DNA of 64,000 nt from NCBI RefSeq assembly GCF_015500075.1, contig NZ_CP045496.1, forward strand, positions 496,001 to 560,000, read 5' to 3'. The notes under the pieces were generated by a model. The model worked only from the letters and a program-made list of their open reading frames with translations. It ran no database searches and was not told the origin of the DNA. Both the position numbers and the translations under genes were made by a program. Positions 28,044 to 35,837 of this stretch are shown piece after piece. The DNA is from Mesorhizobium sp. INR15 (lineage in GTDB: Bacteria; Pseudomonadota; Alphaproteobacteria; Rhizobiales; Rhizobiaceae). The first letter of the stretch is position 1. Each line of letters opens with the position of its first letter.

Positions 28044-29354
28044 ATGAGCACATTCTCTCCCCGCGAAATCGTTTCGGAACTCGACCGCTTCATCATCGGC
28101 CAGAAGGATGCCAAGCGCGCCGTGGCCATTGCCTTGCGCAACCGCTGGCGCCGCCAGCAGCTGGAAGGCCAGATGCGCGAAGAGGTGATGCCGAAGAACA
28201 TCCTGATGATCGGCCCGACCGGCGTCGGCAAGACCGAGATTTCGCGCCGCCTGGCGCGGCTCGCCGGTGCCCCGTTCGTCAAGGTCGAGGCAACCAAGTT
28301 CACCGAGGTTGGCTATGTCGGGCGCGATGTCGAGCAGATCATCCGTGATCTGGTCGAGATCGCCATCGGGCTGGTGCGCGAAAAGATGCGCGAGGATGTG
28401 AAGGCGCGCGCCCACATCAACGCCGAGGAACGCGTGCTGGAAGCGCTGGTCGGCAAGACCGCGAGCCCGGCGACGCGCGACAGCTTCCGCAAGAAGCTGC
28501 GTGACGGCGAACTCGACGACAAGGAGATCGAGATCGAGGTTGCCGACACCGGCAATGGCGGCATGCCCGGCTTCGAGATTCCCGGCATGCCGGGCGCCAA
28601 TATCGGCGTGCTGAACATCAATGACATGCTGTCGAAGGCGATGGGCGGCAAGAAAACCAAGTCGCGCAAGACGACGGTGAAGGAATCCTACGCGCTGCTG
28701 GTAAATGACGAGTCCGACAAGCTGCTAGACCAGGACGAGGTGGTGCGCCAGGCCCTCGACGCGACGGAAAATGACGGCATCGTCTTCCTCGACGAGATCG
28801 ACAAGATCGCCGCCAGGTCGGACATTTCAGGCGGTCCGTCACGCGAAGGCGTGCAGCGCGACCTGTTGCCGCTGGTCGAAGGCACCACGGTTGCGACCAA
28901 ATACGGGCCGGTGAAGACCGACCATATCCTGTTCATCGCCTCCGGCGCCTTCCATGTCTCGAAGCCGTCCGACCTGTTGCCGGAATTGCAGGGCCGCCTG
29001 CCGATCCGCGTCGAGTTGCGTGCGCTGGTGAAGGACGATTTCGTCCGCATCCTGACCGAGACAGAGGCCAGCCTGATCAAGCAGTATATCGCGTTGATGA
29101 AGACCGAGGGCGTCGACCTGACTTTCACCGACGATGCCATTGATGCGCTCGCCGGCGTCGCCGTCGATCTCAACGACAGCATCGAGAATATCGGCGCCCG
29201 GCGGCTGCAGACGGTGATGGAACGGGTGCTGGACGAGATCTCCTACGACGCGCCCGACCGCAACGGCACGGCGGTGACCATCGACGCCGCCTATGTGGAA
29301 AAGCATGTCGGCGACCTCTCCAGAAACACGGATTTGTCGCGTTTCATCCTTTAA
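28044..29354 (+). CDS. hslU: HslU ATPase subunit
   Basis: AAA+ unfoldase of HslUV, 436 residues. Walker A GPTGVGKTEI, Walker B IVFLDEIDKIA, the pore loop GYVGRDVE, sensor and the C-terminal DLSRFIL tail that inserts into HslV. The start MSTFSPREIVSELDRFIIGQ is family-typical; a GTG at 28029 would overlap DUF2585. Confidence 0.97.
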   Translation: MSTFSPREIVSELDRFIIGQKDAKRAVAIALRNRWRRQQLEGQMREEVMPKNILMIGPTGVGKTEISRRLARLAGAPFVKVEATKFTEVGYVGRDVEQIIRDLVEIAIGLVREKMREDVKARAHINAEERVLEALVGKTASPATRDSFRKKLRDGELDDKEIEIEVADTGNGGMPGFEIPGMPGANIGVLNINDMLSKAMGGKKTKSRKTTVKESYALLVNDESDKLLDQDEVVRQALDATENDGIVFLDEIDKIAARSDISGGPSREGVQRDLLPLVEGTTVATKYGPVKTDHILFIASGAFHVSKPSDLLPELQGRLPIRVELRALVKDDFVRILTETEASLIKQYIALMKTEGVDLTFTDDAIDALAGVAVDLNDSIENIGARRLQTVMERVLDEISYDAPDRNGTAVTIDAAYVEKHVGDLSRNTDLSRFIL

Positions 29355-29417
29355 ACGGAATCGCCGGGTCAGTTCCGGCGCCGGTCCTGGGCAAAAGTCC
29401 GGCAAACAGAATCATGT

Positions 29418-29443
29418 GTGGCCGGATGGTATCATCTGGCCAC
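29418..29443 (+). terminator. Hairpin downstream of hslU
   Basis: GTGGCCGGATG / CATCTGGCCAC, 11 bp with one G-U pair and a 4-base loop, 64 bases past the hslU stop. Only a weak T-rich run (CTTTCGTCTT) follows, so termination is plausible but not certain. Confidence 0.5.
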
Positions 29444-29509
29444 CTTTCGTCTTGCCGGGTGAAGGGGCGCTCTCGACTCAACCAGGAGCTTTACCTAGTT
29501 TGCCCGGCA

Positions 29510-29607
29510 CTACAGCGCCGCGCGTCCATCGGGCGCAATGGATGCTGTAGCACTTTGTTTGGCGCATGATCCTTTCCGAAATTCGATTTCGATTTTCGGG
29601 GTCATGC
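29510..29607. repeat. RIME-like mosaic repeat
   Basis: Two adjacent palindromes. The first has arms CTACAGC (29510-29516) and GCTGTAG (29544-29550); the second is 29564-29607, with arms GCATGATCC...CCGAAA and TTTTCGGGGTCATGC. The second resembles 26858-26899. The pair occupies most of the hslU-DUF1402 gap. Confidence 0.65.
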
Positions 29608-29626
29608 GTTTTTTGGGCGGCGGCAC

Positions 29627-30586
29627 ATGAAGAAACTATTCCTCGTCATTCTCGGCTTGACGCTGGCGGCGACGCTTTTCGCCGCCGAGGCGGCAACGAC
29701 CGTGCCGCCGGGAAACCGCAATACCGAACAGCCCGACATTCCCGGCGCTTCCAGCAGGCGCACGCAGGCGACAAACACCACATTCCAGGCGAAATACCGC
29801 AAGGTCTATGCCTTGCTGCAGAATGACGCCGATCTGCGCGCCAAGATCAAGAAGGCCGCCGCTGCCTATGGCATCGATCCGATGCACATCGTCGGCGCCA
29901 TCGTTGGCGAGCATACCTACAATGTCGACGCCTATGACCGGCTGCAGACCTACTACGTCAAGGCGATCTCCTACCTCTCCAGCAAGCTGTCCTTTGCCTA
30001 CAATGGCGAAGACATCACGGATTTCGTACAGCGGCCGGAATTCAAGAAATGCGCAGGGATGTCGGACAGTTATGACCTATGGGAATGCCGCGAGCAGGTG
30101 TGGAACCACGCGTTCCGCGGCAAGTCCGTGGGCGGAGAAAACTTCCCCGATGATCGCTTCGGCGCCACCTTCTTCCAGCCCTATTATGCCGGCCAGACGT
30201 TTGGTCTCGGCCAGCTCAACCCTCTGACGGCGCTGCAGATGAGCGACCTCGTGCACAGGACTTCCGGCCTGCCCAAGCTCGATGTCAGCGATCCGAATGC
30301 CGTCTACAAGACGATCATGGATCCGGACCTGACACTGCCCTATGTCGCGGCAACGATCCGCAAGTCGATCGATGCCTACAAGAGCATTGCCGGCTTCGAC
30401 ATTTCGGGCAATCCAGGTATCACCGCCACGCTCTACAACGTCGGCAACCCTGAACAGCGCGCCTATGCCTTGAAAACCGAGAACGCGGCACGCCGTGCCT
30501 CGGGTCAGGCTGAAAAGCAGCCGGAGGAAAATTATTACGGCTGGCTGGTCAACGACAAGCTGTCCGAGCTGAAGGCACTGTTCTAG
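29627..30586 (+). CDS. DUF1402 family secreted protein
   Basis: 319 residues with a signal peptide (MKKLFLVILGLTLAATLFAAEA, cleavage near 22), so periplasmic or exported. The mature protein has a lysozyme-like look: GIDPMHIVGAIVGEHTYNVD (Glu in a position like a transglycosylase catalytic residue), FGLGQLNPLTALQM and ITATLYNVGNPEQRA. This matches DUF1402, common in Rhizobiales. A role in cell-wall cleavage is inference only. Confidence 0.82.
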   Translation: MKKLFLVILGLTLAATLFAAEAATTVPPGNRNTEQPDIPGASSRRTQATNTTFQAKYRKVYALLQNDADLRAKIKKAAAAYGIDPMHIVGAIVGEHTYNVDAYDRLQTYYVKAISYLSSKLSFAYNGEDITDFVQRPEFKKCAGMSDSYDLWECREQVWNHAFRGKSVGGENFPDDRFGATFFQPYYAGQTFGLGQLNPLTALQMSDLVHRTSGLPKLDVSDPNAVYKTIMDPDLTLPYVAATIRKSIDAYKSIAGFDISGNPGITATLYNVGNPEQRAYALKTENAARRASGQAEKQPEENYYGWLVNDKLSELKALF

Positions 30587-30658
30587 CGGGCGTTCCGGGC
30601 CAGAGCGGAAGTCACTCTGTTTGGGCGTTTGCGTTGCCCTTCATTGCCCTGCTGGGCA

Positions 30659-30686
30659 TTTCTCCCCGTAACGGGACGGGGAGAAA
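30659..30686. terminator. Bidirectional hairpin between convergent genes
   Basis: TTTCTCCCCGT / ACGGGGAGAAA, an 11-bp perfect stem with a 6-base loop, between the converging DUF1402 and PanB-like genes. The T/A-flanked arms could terminate both. Similar CCCCGT/ACGGGG elements are frequent in Mesorhizobium intergenic DNA. Confidence 0.6.
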
Positions 30687-30722
30687 GACGCTGGCCGCAA
30701 CGAAGCTTCTTCTAAACCAGCA

Positions 30723-31529
30723 TCACGGCTGAGACGCCAGAAATGCCTCGAACTTGCGCAACTCGTCGGCATCGGCGCCGACAATGTGCTCACGGGCCGG
30801 ATAGGCGCCGGACTGGATGTCGTCGGCATATTCGCGGAAGGCAGCGACGCGTTCGTTCTGGAGGCGGTCGAACTCGGCGGCAAGATCGCGGTAGCGTTTG
30901 GCATGACGCGGATAGCGGCCTCGATTGGTGCCGAGCACATCCTCGGCGAACAGATACTGGGCGTCGCAGCCGGCACCGGCGCCCATCGAGATCATGACCA
31001 GCGGCGTGCGCCGCGAGATCGCGCCTGCCACTTCCGCCGGCACAACCTCGATCTCGGCCGCGAAGGCGCCCGCCGCCTCGAGGTCCTTGACCTGCTTCCA
31101 GATGAAGGCCGCACTCTCGGCGGTCTTGCCGACCGCCTTGAAACCGCCGGTCCAGGTTGCATGTGCCGGGATCAGCCCGACATGGCCGCAGACCGGGATA
31201 TGCTCGTCGCGCAGCCGCCGGATCGTTTGCAGGCTGGCCGAGCAATACATGGCGTCTGCGCTCGCCGCGCGCAGCTTGACCGCAGTGCGCAGGATCTCGT
31301 CAGTGGTCGCACCCATTCTCGCCTGTTCGTCGCCGGGGATCACAAAGCAGGTGGGTGCCGCGTCGCGAAAACGCGCATCAAAGATCATGTCGTAGGTGAC
31401 GGAGATGATGTCGATGCCGGCGCGTTCCGCCGCTTCGGCTTCCTCAAGGGAAAAAACCCTGAGCTTGGAAAGCTGGCGCTTGCCTTTCAGCGCCTGCAAA
31501 TCCGTGACTGTCGGTCTCGTGCGTGCCAT
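30723..31529 (-). CDS. PanB-like protein with degenerate active site
   Basis: 268 residues, resembling ketopantoate hydroxymethyltransferase: VCGHVGLIP (His136 region of E. coli PanB), AEIEVVPAEVAGAISRRTPLV (Glu181 region), SMGAGAGCDAQYL and SGAYPAREH. By eye, the segment between the first and second Mg ligands is about 25 residues shorter, and the VKIEGG motif with catalytic Lys112 and metal-binding Glu114 is replaced by AMYCSAS. It is therefore unlikely to be the ordinary pantothenate enzyme. It follows mocF by 46 bases in the moc-like operon. A link to the one-carbon unit released by demethylation is a hypothesis. GGAGGGG precedes the ATG. Confidence 0.72.
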   Translation of the reverse strand: MARTRPTVTDLQALKGKRQLSKLRVFSLEEAEAAERAGIDIISVTYDMIFDARFRDAAPTCFVIPGDEQARMGATTDEILRTAVKLRAASADAMYCSASLQTIRRLRDEHIPVCGHVGLIPAHATWTGGFKAVGKTAESAAFIWKQVKDLEAAGAFAAEIEVVPAEVAGAISRRTPLVMISMGAGAGCDAQYLFAEDVLGTNRGRYPRHAKRYRDLAAEFDRLQNERVAAFREYADDIQSGAYPAREHIVGADADELRKFEAFLASQP

Positions 31530-31575
31530 TTCATCCCCTCCCATGGCGGCCAATCTGGCCAGTTTTTTCGGCGGC

Positions 31576-32814
31576 TTACGCCGCCAGCAACGACTTCAAT
31601 TTGACCGTCTGTGAGCCGAGCGCGTCCGGTGGCGGCATAGCCTGCTTGCCGATCAGCATTTCGGCCAGCCTGATGTCGCGGGCGACCGCATTGCCGGGTC
31701 CGATGCCGCTCGCCGCCACCAGCCTTCCATCCCTGGCCAGATGGAAGAGGATGAAGGCGCCATCGCCGAGGTCACGGCGCACGACGCTGTGGCCTTCGTC
31801 GGAAAGTCCCGCTATCTGCAGGGACAAGCCATACTGATCCGACCAGAACCACGGCACCGCCGCATGGTTCTCGCCAGCGCCCAGCATGTTTTTCGCCGCG
31901 AGGGCGCCCTGTTCCTGCGCATTGCGCCAGGCCTCCAGCCGCACGCGGCGGCCGCCATAGACGGCAAGGGGAAACGAGCAGCAGTCGCCGGCGGCGAAGA
32001 TATCCGGATCGCTGGTATGCAATTCCGCATCGACGGCGATGCCGTTATCGATCCTCAGGCCGGCCTCTGCCGCAAGCCCGGTGACAGGCACGGCGCCGAT
32101 GCCGATGATCGCGAGGTCCGCCGATACTTCCTGGCCGCCGGCAAACGAGATGCGCACCTGCGAACCATTGTCATCGATCGCTGAAATGCCGTCGCCACAG
32201 AGTATGTTCACGCCCTCGGCGACATGCGCGCCGTGAATGACCTCCGCAATCTCAGCCGGCACGCCGCGCATCAGAATGCGCGGTTGCGCCTCGATGACGG
32301 TGACTTCAGCGCCAAGCTTGCGTGCAGCTGCGGCGAGTTCGAGGCCGATAAAACCACCGCCGACAATGGCGATGCGGTTTCCCGGGCGCAGGTGGGCACG
32401 GATGGCGAGTGCATCGGCGAAGGTGCGGAGATAGACGCAGCGAAGCCCAAGTCCCGGCATCGGCAATCTGCGCGGCGTCGAACCGGTGGCCAGCAGCAGT
32501 TTGTCGTAAGTCAGGACGGAGCCGTCGGAAAGGCCCACGGCGTGCAAGGAGCGATCTATCGCCACGGCCTGAACGGAATGGATATGCCGGATCGATTTCC
32601 CGGCCAGGATCTCGTCGCTGGCAATCGCCTTGATCGCGGGAACATCGTCGATCATGGCGTCCTTGGACAAAGGCGGCCGTTCGTAGGGCAGATGCGGTTC
32701 GTCGCCGACCAGCGTTACCGGGCCGTCATAGCCAAGATCGCGCAGCGCAAGGGCCGCCCGCCCGCCGCATTCACCTGCGCCAATGATGACCATGCCGCGC
32801 GCCATGTCCGTCAT
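31576..32814 (-). CDS. MocF-like FAD-dependent ferredoxin reductase
   Basis: 412 residues, putidaredoxin-reductase type. FAD Rossmann motif VIIGAGECGGRAAL, NAD(P)H motif IAIVGGGFIGLELA, and DIFAAGDCCSF near the C-terminal third. It transfers electrons from NAD(P)H to a Rieske ferredoxin. Its start overlaps the mocE-like stop (ATGA), so reductase and ferredoxin are made together. Rhizopine mocDEF in rhizobia have the same three activities. The name is by analogy. Confidence 0.8.
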   Translation of the reverse strand: MTDMARGMVIIGAGECGGRAALALRDLGYDGPVTLVGDEPHLPYERPPLSKDAMIDDVPAIKAIASDEILAGKSIRHIHSVQAVAIDRSLHAVGLSDGSVLTYDKLLLATGSTPRRLPMPGLGLRCVYLRTFADALAIRAHLRPGNRIAIVGGGFIGLELAAAARKLGAEVTVIEAQPRILMRGVPAEIAEVIHGAHVAEGVNILCGDGISAIDDNGSQVRISFAGGQEVSADLAIIGIGAVPVTGLAAEAGLRIDNGIAVDAELHTSDPDIFAAGDCCSFPLAVYGGRRVRLEAWRNAQEQGALAAKNMLGAGENHAAVPWFWSDQYGLSLQIAGLSDEGHSVVRRDLGDGAFILFHLARDGRLVAASGIGPGNAVARDIRLAEMLIGKQAMPPPDALGSQTVKLKSLLAA

Positions 32815-33125
32815 CCGATCTGGATCAGGACTTTGCCGGCATCGACCTTGACCGGATAGGTCCTGAGGTTGACGCAGACGGGCGCGCCTCGGGCGGCACC
32901 GGTCTTGTAGTTGAAGCGGCCATTGTGCTTCGGGCATTCGATGATGTCATCCATCACCAGCCCGTCGGCCAGATGCACCTTCTCATGCGTGCAAAGACCA
33001 TCCGTGGCGAAGTAATCATCGTCGGGGCTGCGATAGATGGCGAAGGTGCGGCCACCATGGTCGAACCGCATCACATCTTCCTCGTCGATATCCCCGGCGG
33101 CGCAGGCTTCAACCCAGTCGCTCAT
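32811..33125 (-). CDS. MocE-like Rieske [2Fe-2S] ferredoxin
   Basis: 104-residue single-domain Rieske protein. Cluster ligands Cys45-x-His47 in GLCTHEKVH and Cys64-x2-His67 in IECPKHNGRF. It carries electrons to the adjacent di-iron oxygenase. It is 25 bases downstream of the mocD-like gene and overlaps the reductase gene. Closest recalled family is MocE of rhizopine catabolism. Confidence 0.87.
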   Translation of the reverse strand: MSDWVEACAAGDIDEEDVMRFDHGGRTFAIYRSPDDDYFATDGLCTHEKVHLADGLVMDDIIECPKHNGRFNYKTGAARGAPVCVNLRTYPVKVDAGKVLIQIG

Positions 33126-33150
33126 CTATTCCTCCCAGAAATTGGTGCGG

Positions 33151-34242
33151 TCATTCCGCCGCGACGGCGACGGCATCATCATGGAATTCGCCGCGATAGG
33201 GCCTGGCGGTCGGCGGCAATTCACGCTTGAGGAAATAGTCCTCGTTGCGCAGCTGGCGCAGGAAGGCCGGGATCATTTCGCGATAGCCTGCCAGGATCGA
33301 CGGCGTCGGCGCCGGCAGGTCGTGCTTGATCAGTTCATGCAGCCTCGGCAGCGCATGATAAGGCACCATCGGGAACATGTGATGCTCCACATGGTAGTTC
33401 ATGTTCCAGTAGATGAACCGGCTGACCGGGTTCATGTAGACGGTACGGCTGTTGAGCCGGTGATCGGTGACATTGTCGGCCAGGCCGCCATGCTGCAGCA
33501 GGCCGACCATGACATGATGCCAGGCGCCATAGAGCCGGGGCAGGCCGACCAGCATCAAAGGCAGGAACGAGCCGGTGTAGAACGCCACGGCGATGGTGGC
33601 GGCATAGATTGCCGTCCAGATGCGGGCAATGCGGATTGCTCTCGGCTGCTCCTGCTCGGGAATGAAGGTCTTTTCCGCCGGGCTGATGATGCCTGCCGCG
33701 TTGCGCAGCATGTCCGACATCGCATGCCAGGCGTCTGTTACACCGACGAAGCCAAGGATGACGCGAGCCAAGTCCGGCGGCCGCATGACCGAGATTTCCG
33801 GATCGCGGCCGACGATGACCGTGTCGGTGTGGTGGCGCGTGTGGCTCCAGCGCCAGGTCACCGGATTGCGCATGATCATGAAGCAGGCGATCTGGTAGAC
33901 CGCGTCATTCATCCATTGCGTGCGGAAGGCGGTGCCGTGGCCGCATTCATGCCAGCGTGAATCCGTCGACGAGCCATAGAGCACGCCATAGACGAAGAAG
34001 AACGGCACGCACCACCAGCTGCCCCAGAACCAGGCGCCACCCGCGCCGCTGACAATCAAGGCGGCGAGCCAGATGATGGTGTCGCGGATCGCCGGCCCAT
34101 CGGAGCGCTGCATCAGCTCCTTCATCTGCTTGCGCGGAATGTCCGTGTGATACCACTCAGCCGCCGACAGACCGTTCTCGACAGCGAGCTTGGCGTCGCG
34201 GCCGATCAGGCTGTAGTCACGCCGTGACGGTGTTGTGGACAT
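33151..34242 (-). CDS. MocD-like membrane di-iron oxygenase
   Basis: 363 residues of fatty-acid-desaturase/hydroxylase superfamily. Three histidine boxes: HECGH (98-102), HTRHH (134-138) and HVEHH (284-288), plus hydrophobic segments around 55-90 and 210-235. Start at 34242 with GAAGGAGG upstream. In rhizopine catabolism MocD is the terminal oxygenase thought to demethylate 3-O-methyl-scyllo-inosamine. Alternatives are a lipid desaturase or hydrocarbon hydroxylase; the neighbouring inositol-type transporter favours a methyl-inositol-like substrate. Confidence 0.8.
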   Translation of the reverse strand: MSTTPSRRDYSLIGRDAKLAVENGLSAAEWYHTDIPRKQMKELMQRSDGPAIRDTIIWLAALIVSGAGGAWFWGSWWCVPFFFVYGVLYGSSTDSRWHECGHGTAFRTQWMNDAVYQIACFMIMRNPVTWRWSHTRHHTDTVIVGRDPEISVMRPPDLARVILGFVGVTDAWHAMSDMLRNAAGIISPAEKTFIPEQEQPRAIRIARIWTAIYAATIAVAFYTGSFLPLMLVGLPRLYGAWHHVMVGLLQHGGLADNVTDHRLNSRTVYMNPVSRFIYWNMNYHVEHHMFPMVPYHALPRLHELIKHDLPAPTPSILAGYREMIPAFLRQLRNEDYFLKRELPPTARPYRGEFHDDAVAVAAE

Positions 34243-34325
34243 GATTGCCTCCTTCGGCAAAGGCATCCGCCAGGGCGGAAGCCTGACATCCCTTGGCTTC
34301 GAGGCCGCAAAATACCGCGAGCCCA

Positions 34326-34370
34326 TGATAGACTCAACATCACGAAGATAGTTTCTATCATTTCCTATCA
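34326..34370. promoter_or_regulatory. Repeated TGATAG/CTATCA boxes in divergent promoter
   Basis: Between the mocD-like and lacI genes (34243-34412) are TGATAG at 34326-34331, the palindrome GATAG-TTT-CTATC at 34347-34359, and another CTATCA at 34365-34370. The last two CTATCA copies are exactly 10 bases apart, one helical turn. This is a candidate operator for the adjacent LacI-type regulator. Confidence 0.5.
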
Positions 34371-34412
34371 GAATGATGTAAAGAGGATCCGGCAATCCGA
34401 TTGAGGGCAAGC

Positions 34413-35444
34413 ATGGCGAAACGGCCGACCATCACCGATCTGGCGCGCATCTCCGGCGTCAGCGTGGCAACGGTGGACCGTGTGCTGAACAGCCGCCTGC
34501 CGGTGCGCGAGGAAACGGCCCGCCGCGTCTACGAAGCGGCAACCGAAATCGGCTACCATGCCGCCGGCCTGATCAAGCAGCGGATGCGCCATGAATTGCC
34601 GGAATATCGGCTCGGCTTCCTGCTGCTGCGCGGCAATTATGTCTTCTACAGCGAATTCGCCCGCGAGCTCGAACTCGCCGTTTCGCGATCGCCGCGCTTT
34701 CGCGGTGTCGCCGCCATCGATTTCGCCGACTCGCTGGCGCCCGACGAGATCGTCGAGCGCGCGCGCAAGCTGGCGGTCAAATGCCGGGCCGTCGCCCTGG
34801 TCGGGCCGGATCATCCGACGCTGACGGTCGCCGTCGAGGAGATGAAGGCAAAAGGCCTGCCGGTCTTTTCGCTGTTGTCCGATTTCGCGGCGGGCATTCG
34901 CGAAGGCTATGTCGGCCTCGACAACCGCAAGGTTGGCCGCACCGCCGCCTGGATGATCTCCAAGGCAGCGAAACGGCCAGGCAAGGTCGCGCTGTTCGTC
35001 GGCAGCCATCGCTTCCATGGCCATGAACTGCGGGAAATCGGCTTCCGCTCGTTCTTCCGCGAACAGGCGCCGGAATTCACCTTGCTTGAAACGCTGGTCA
35101 ATCTGGAAGCCAACCAGATCACGCATGATACGATCATCGATCTGCTGGCCCTCCACCCAGACCTCGTCGGTTTCTACGTCGCCGGCGGCGGCATGGAGGG
35201 CGCGGTCTCCGCGCTCCGGCAAGCCAAGCCGGACGAAATGCCCGCGGTCATCTGCAACGAAATCACGGCGGTGTCGCGCTCCGCCCTGGCCGATGGCGTC
35301 CTGACCATGGTGATCTCGACACCATTGGCAGCACTTTCCCGAGAGTTGGTGGACCTGATGGCGCATGCGATCGAGACCGGTGCGGCGAACGCGCCGGGCC
35401 AGACCTTTCTGCCATTCGACATCTACCTGCCCGAGAACATCTAA
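34413..35444 (+). CDS. LacI-family regulator of the transporter/moc region
   Basis: 343 residues. N-terminal helix-turn-helix PTITDLARISGVSVATVDRVLN (first 20 or so residues), then a periplasmic-binding-like sensor domain. VDRVLN rather than VSRALN is a subtype of the family. ATG 34413 has GAGGG upstream. It is divergent from the moc-like operon and 393 bases upstream of the ABC transporter, so it may control both. The ligand is likely the transported sugar. Confidence 0.9.
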   Translation: MAKRPTITDLARISGVSVATVDRVLNSRLPVREETARRVYEAATEIGYHAAGLIKQRMRHELPEYRLGFLLLRGNYVFYSEFARELELAVSRSPRFRGVAAIDFADSLAPDEIVERARKLAVKCRAVALVGPDHPTLTVAVEEMKAKGLPVFSLLSDFAAGIREGYVGLDNRKVGRTAAWMISKAAKRPGKVALFVGSHRFHGHELREIGFRSFFREQAPEFTLLETLVNLEANQITHDTIIDLLALHPDLVGFYVAGGGMEGAVSALRQAKPDEMPAVICNEITAVSRSALADGVLTMVISTPLAALSRELVDLMAHAIETGAANAPGQTFLPFDIYLPENI

Positions 35445-35625
35445 GGTCCGCCGCGCGCAAGACGCATCTCTCGAGCTGATGAAAGAAACCATCATCGCTG
35501 ATGGAGCCCGGCGTTCGCGTCTGATCGCCGGCAGAGCGGATGCTTCAGCGCCACCCAACTGGCTCCTTTGCCCCGCGCTTACCTCGTCAGGCGCTAAAAT
35601 CACGCATCCGGCGTTGGAATGGCCC

Positions 35626-35655
35626 TTGACGCCTAACGGCAAAATGGAATAAATA
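35626..35655 (+). promoter_or_regulatory. Sigma70-like promoter candidate for the inositol/rhizopine-type operon
   Basis: TTGACG at 35626-35631 and TAAATA at 35650-35655 with an 18-base spacer. It lies within the 393-base gene-free stretch 35445-35837, followed by operator-like palindromes and GTGGAGGAG before the binding-protein gene. The part before 35600 shows nothing recognised. Confidence 0.4.
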
Positions 35656-35684
35656 TTTCACCAGCTGCATATTTTGGTTCTTTC

Positions 35685-35709
35685 GTTCCGGAACATCTGT
35701 TTCAAACAG
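35685..35709. promoter_or_regulatory. Operator candidate: two adjacent palindromes
   Basis: GTTCCGGAAC (35685-35694, with the central CG common in LacI operators) and CTGTTT-C-AAACAG (35697-35709), just downstream of the putative promoter. A position overlapping the transcript start suits repression. Confidence 0.45.
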
Positions 35710-35837
35710 AGGGCTTGGCGTTCCAGCCAATGTGAAAGACGCCGTCCGGGATGAGGCCAATCGGGAGAGATTCCCTGGGAGATCGGGGATTCCGGAGTGA
35801 TGGGTGCAACCGGACACCAGTGTGGAGGAGAAATAAA

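Noticed and set aside
30723..31529. Calling this gene panB outright
   Set aside because: Key Lys/Glu motif and part of the metal-site region appear to be missing, and context is the oxygenase operon.
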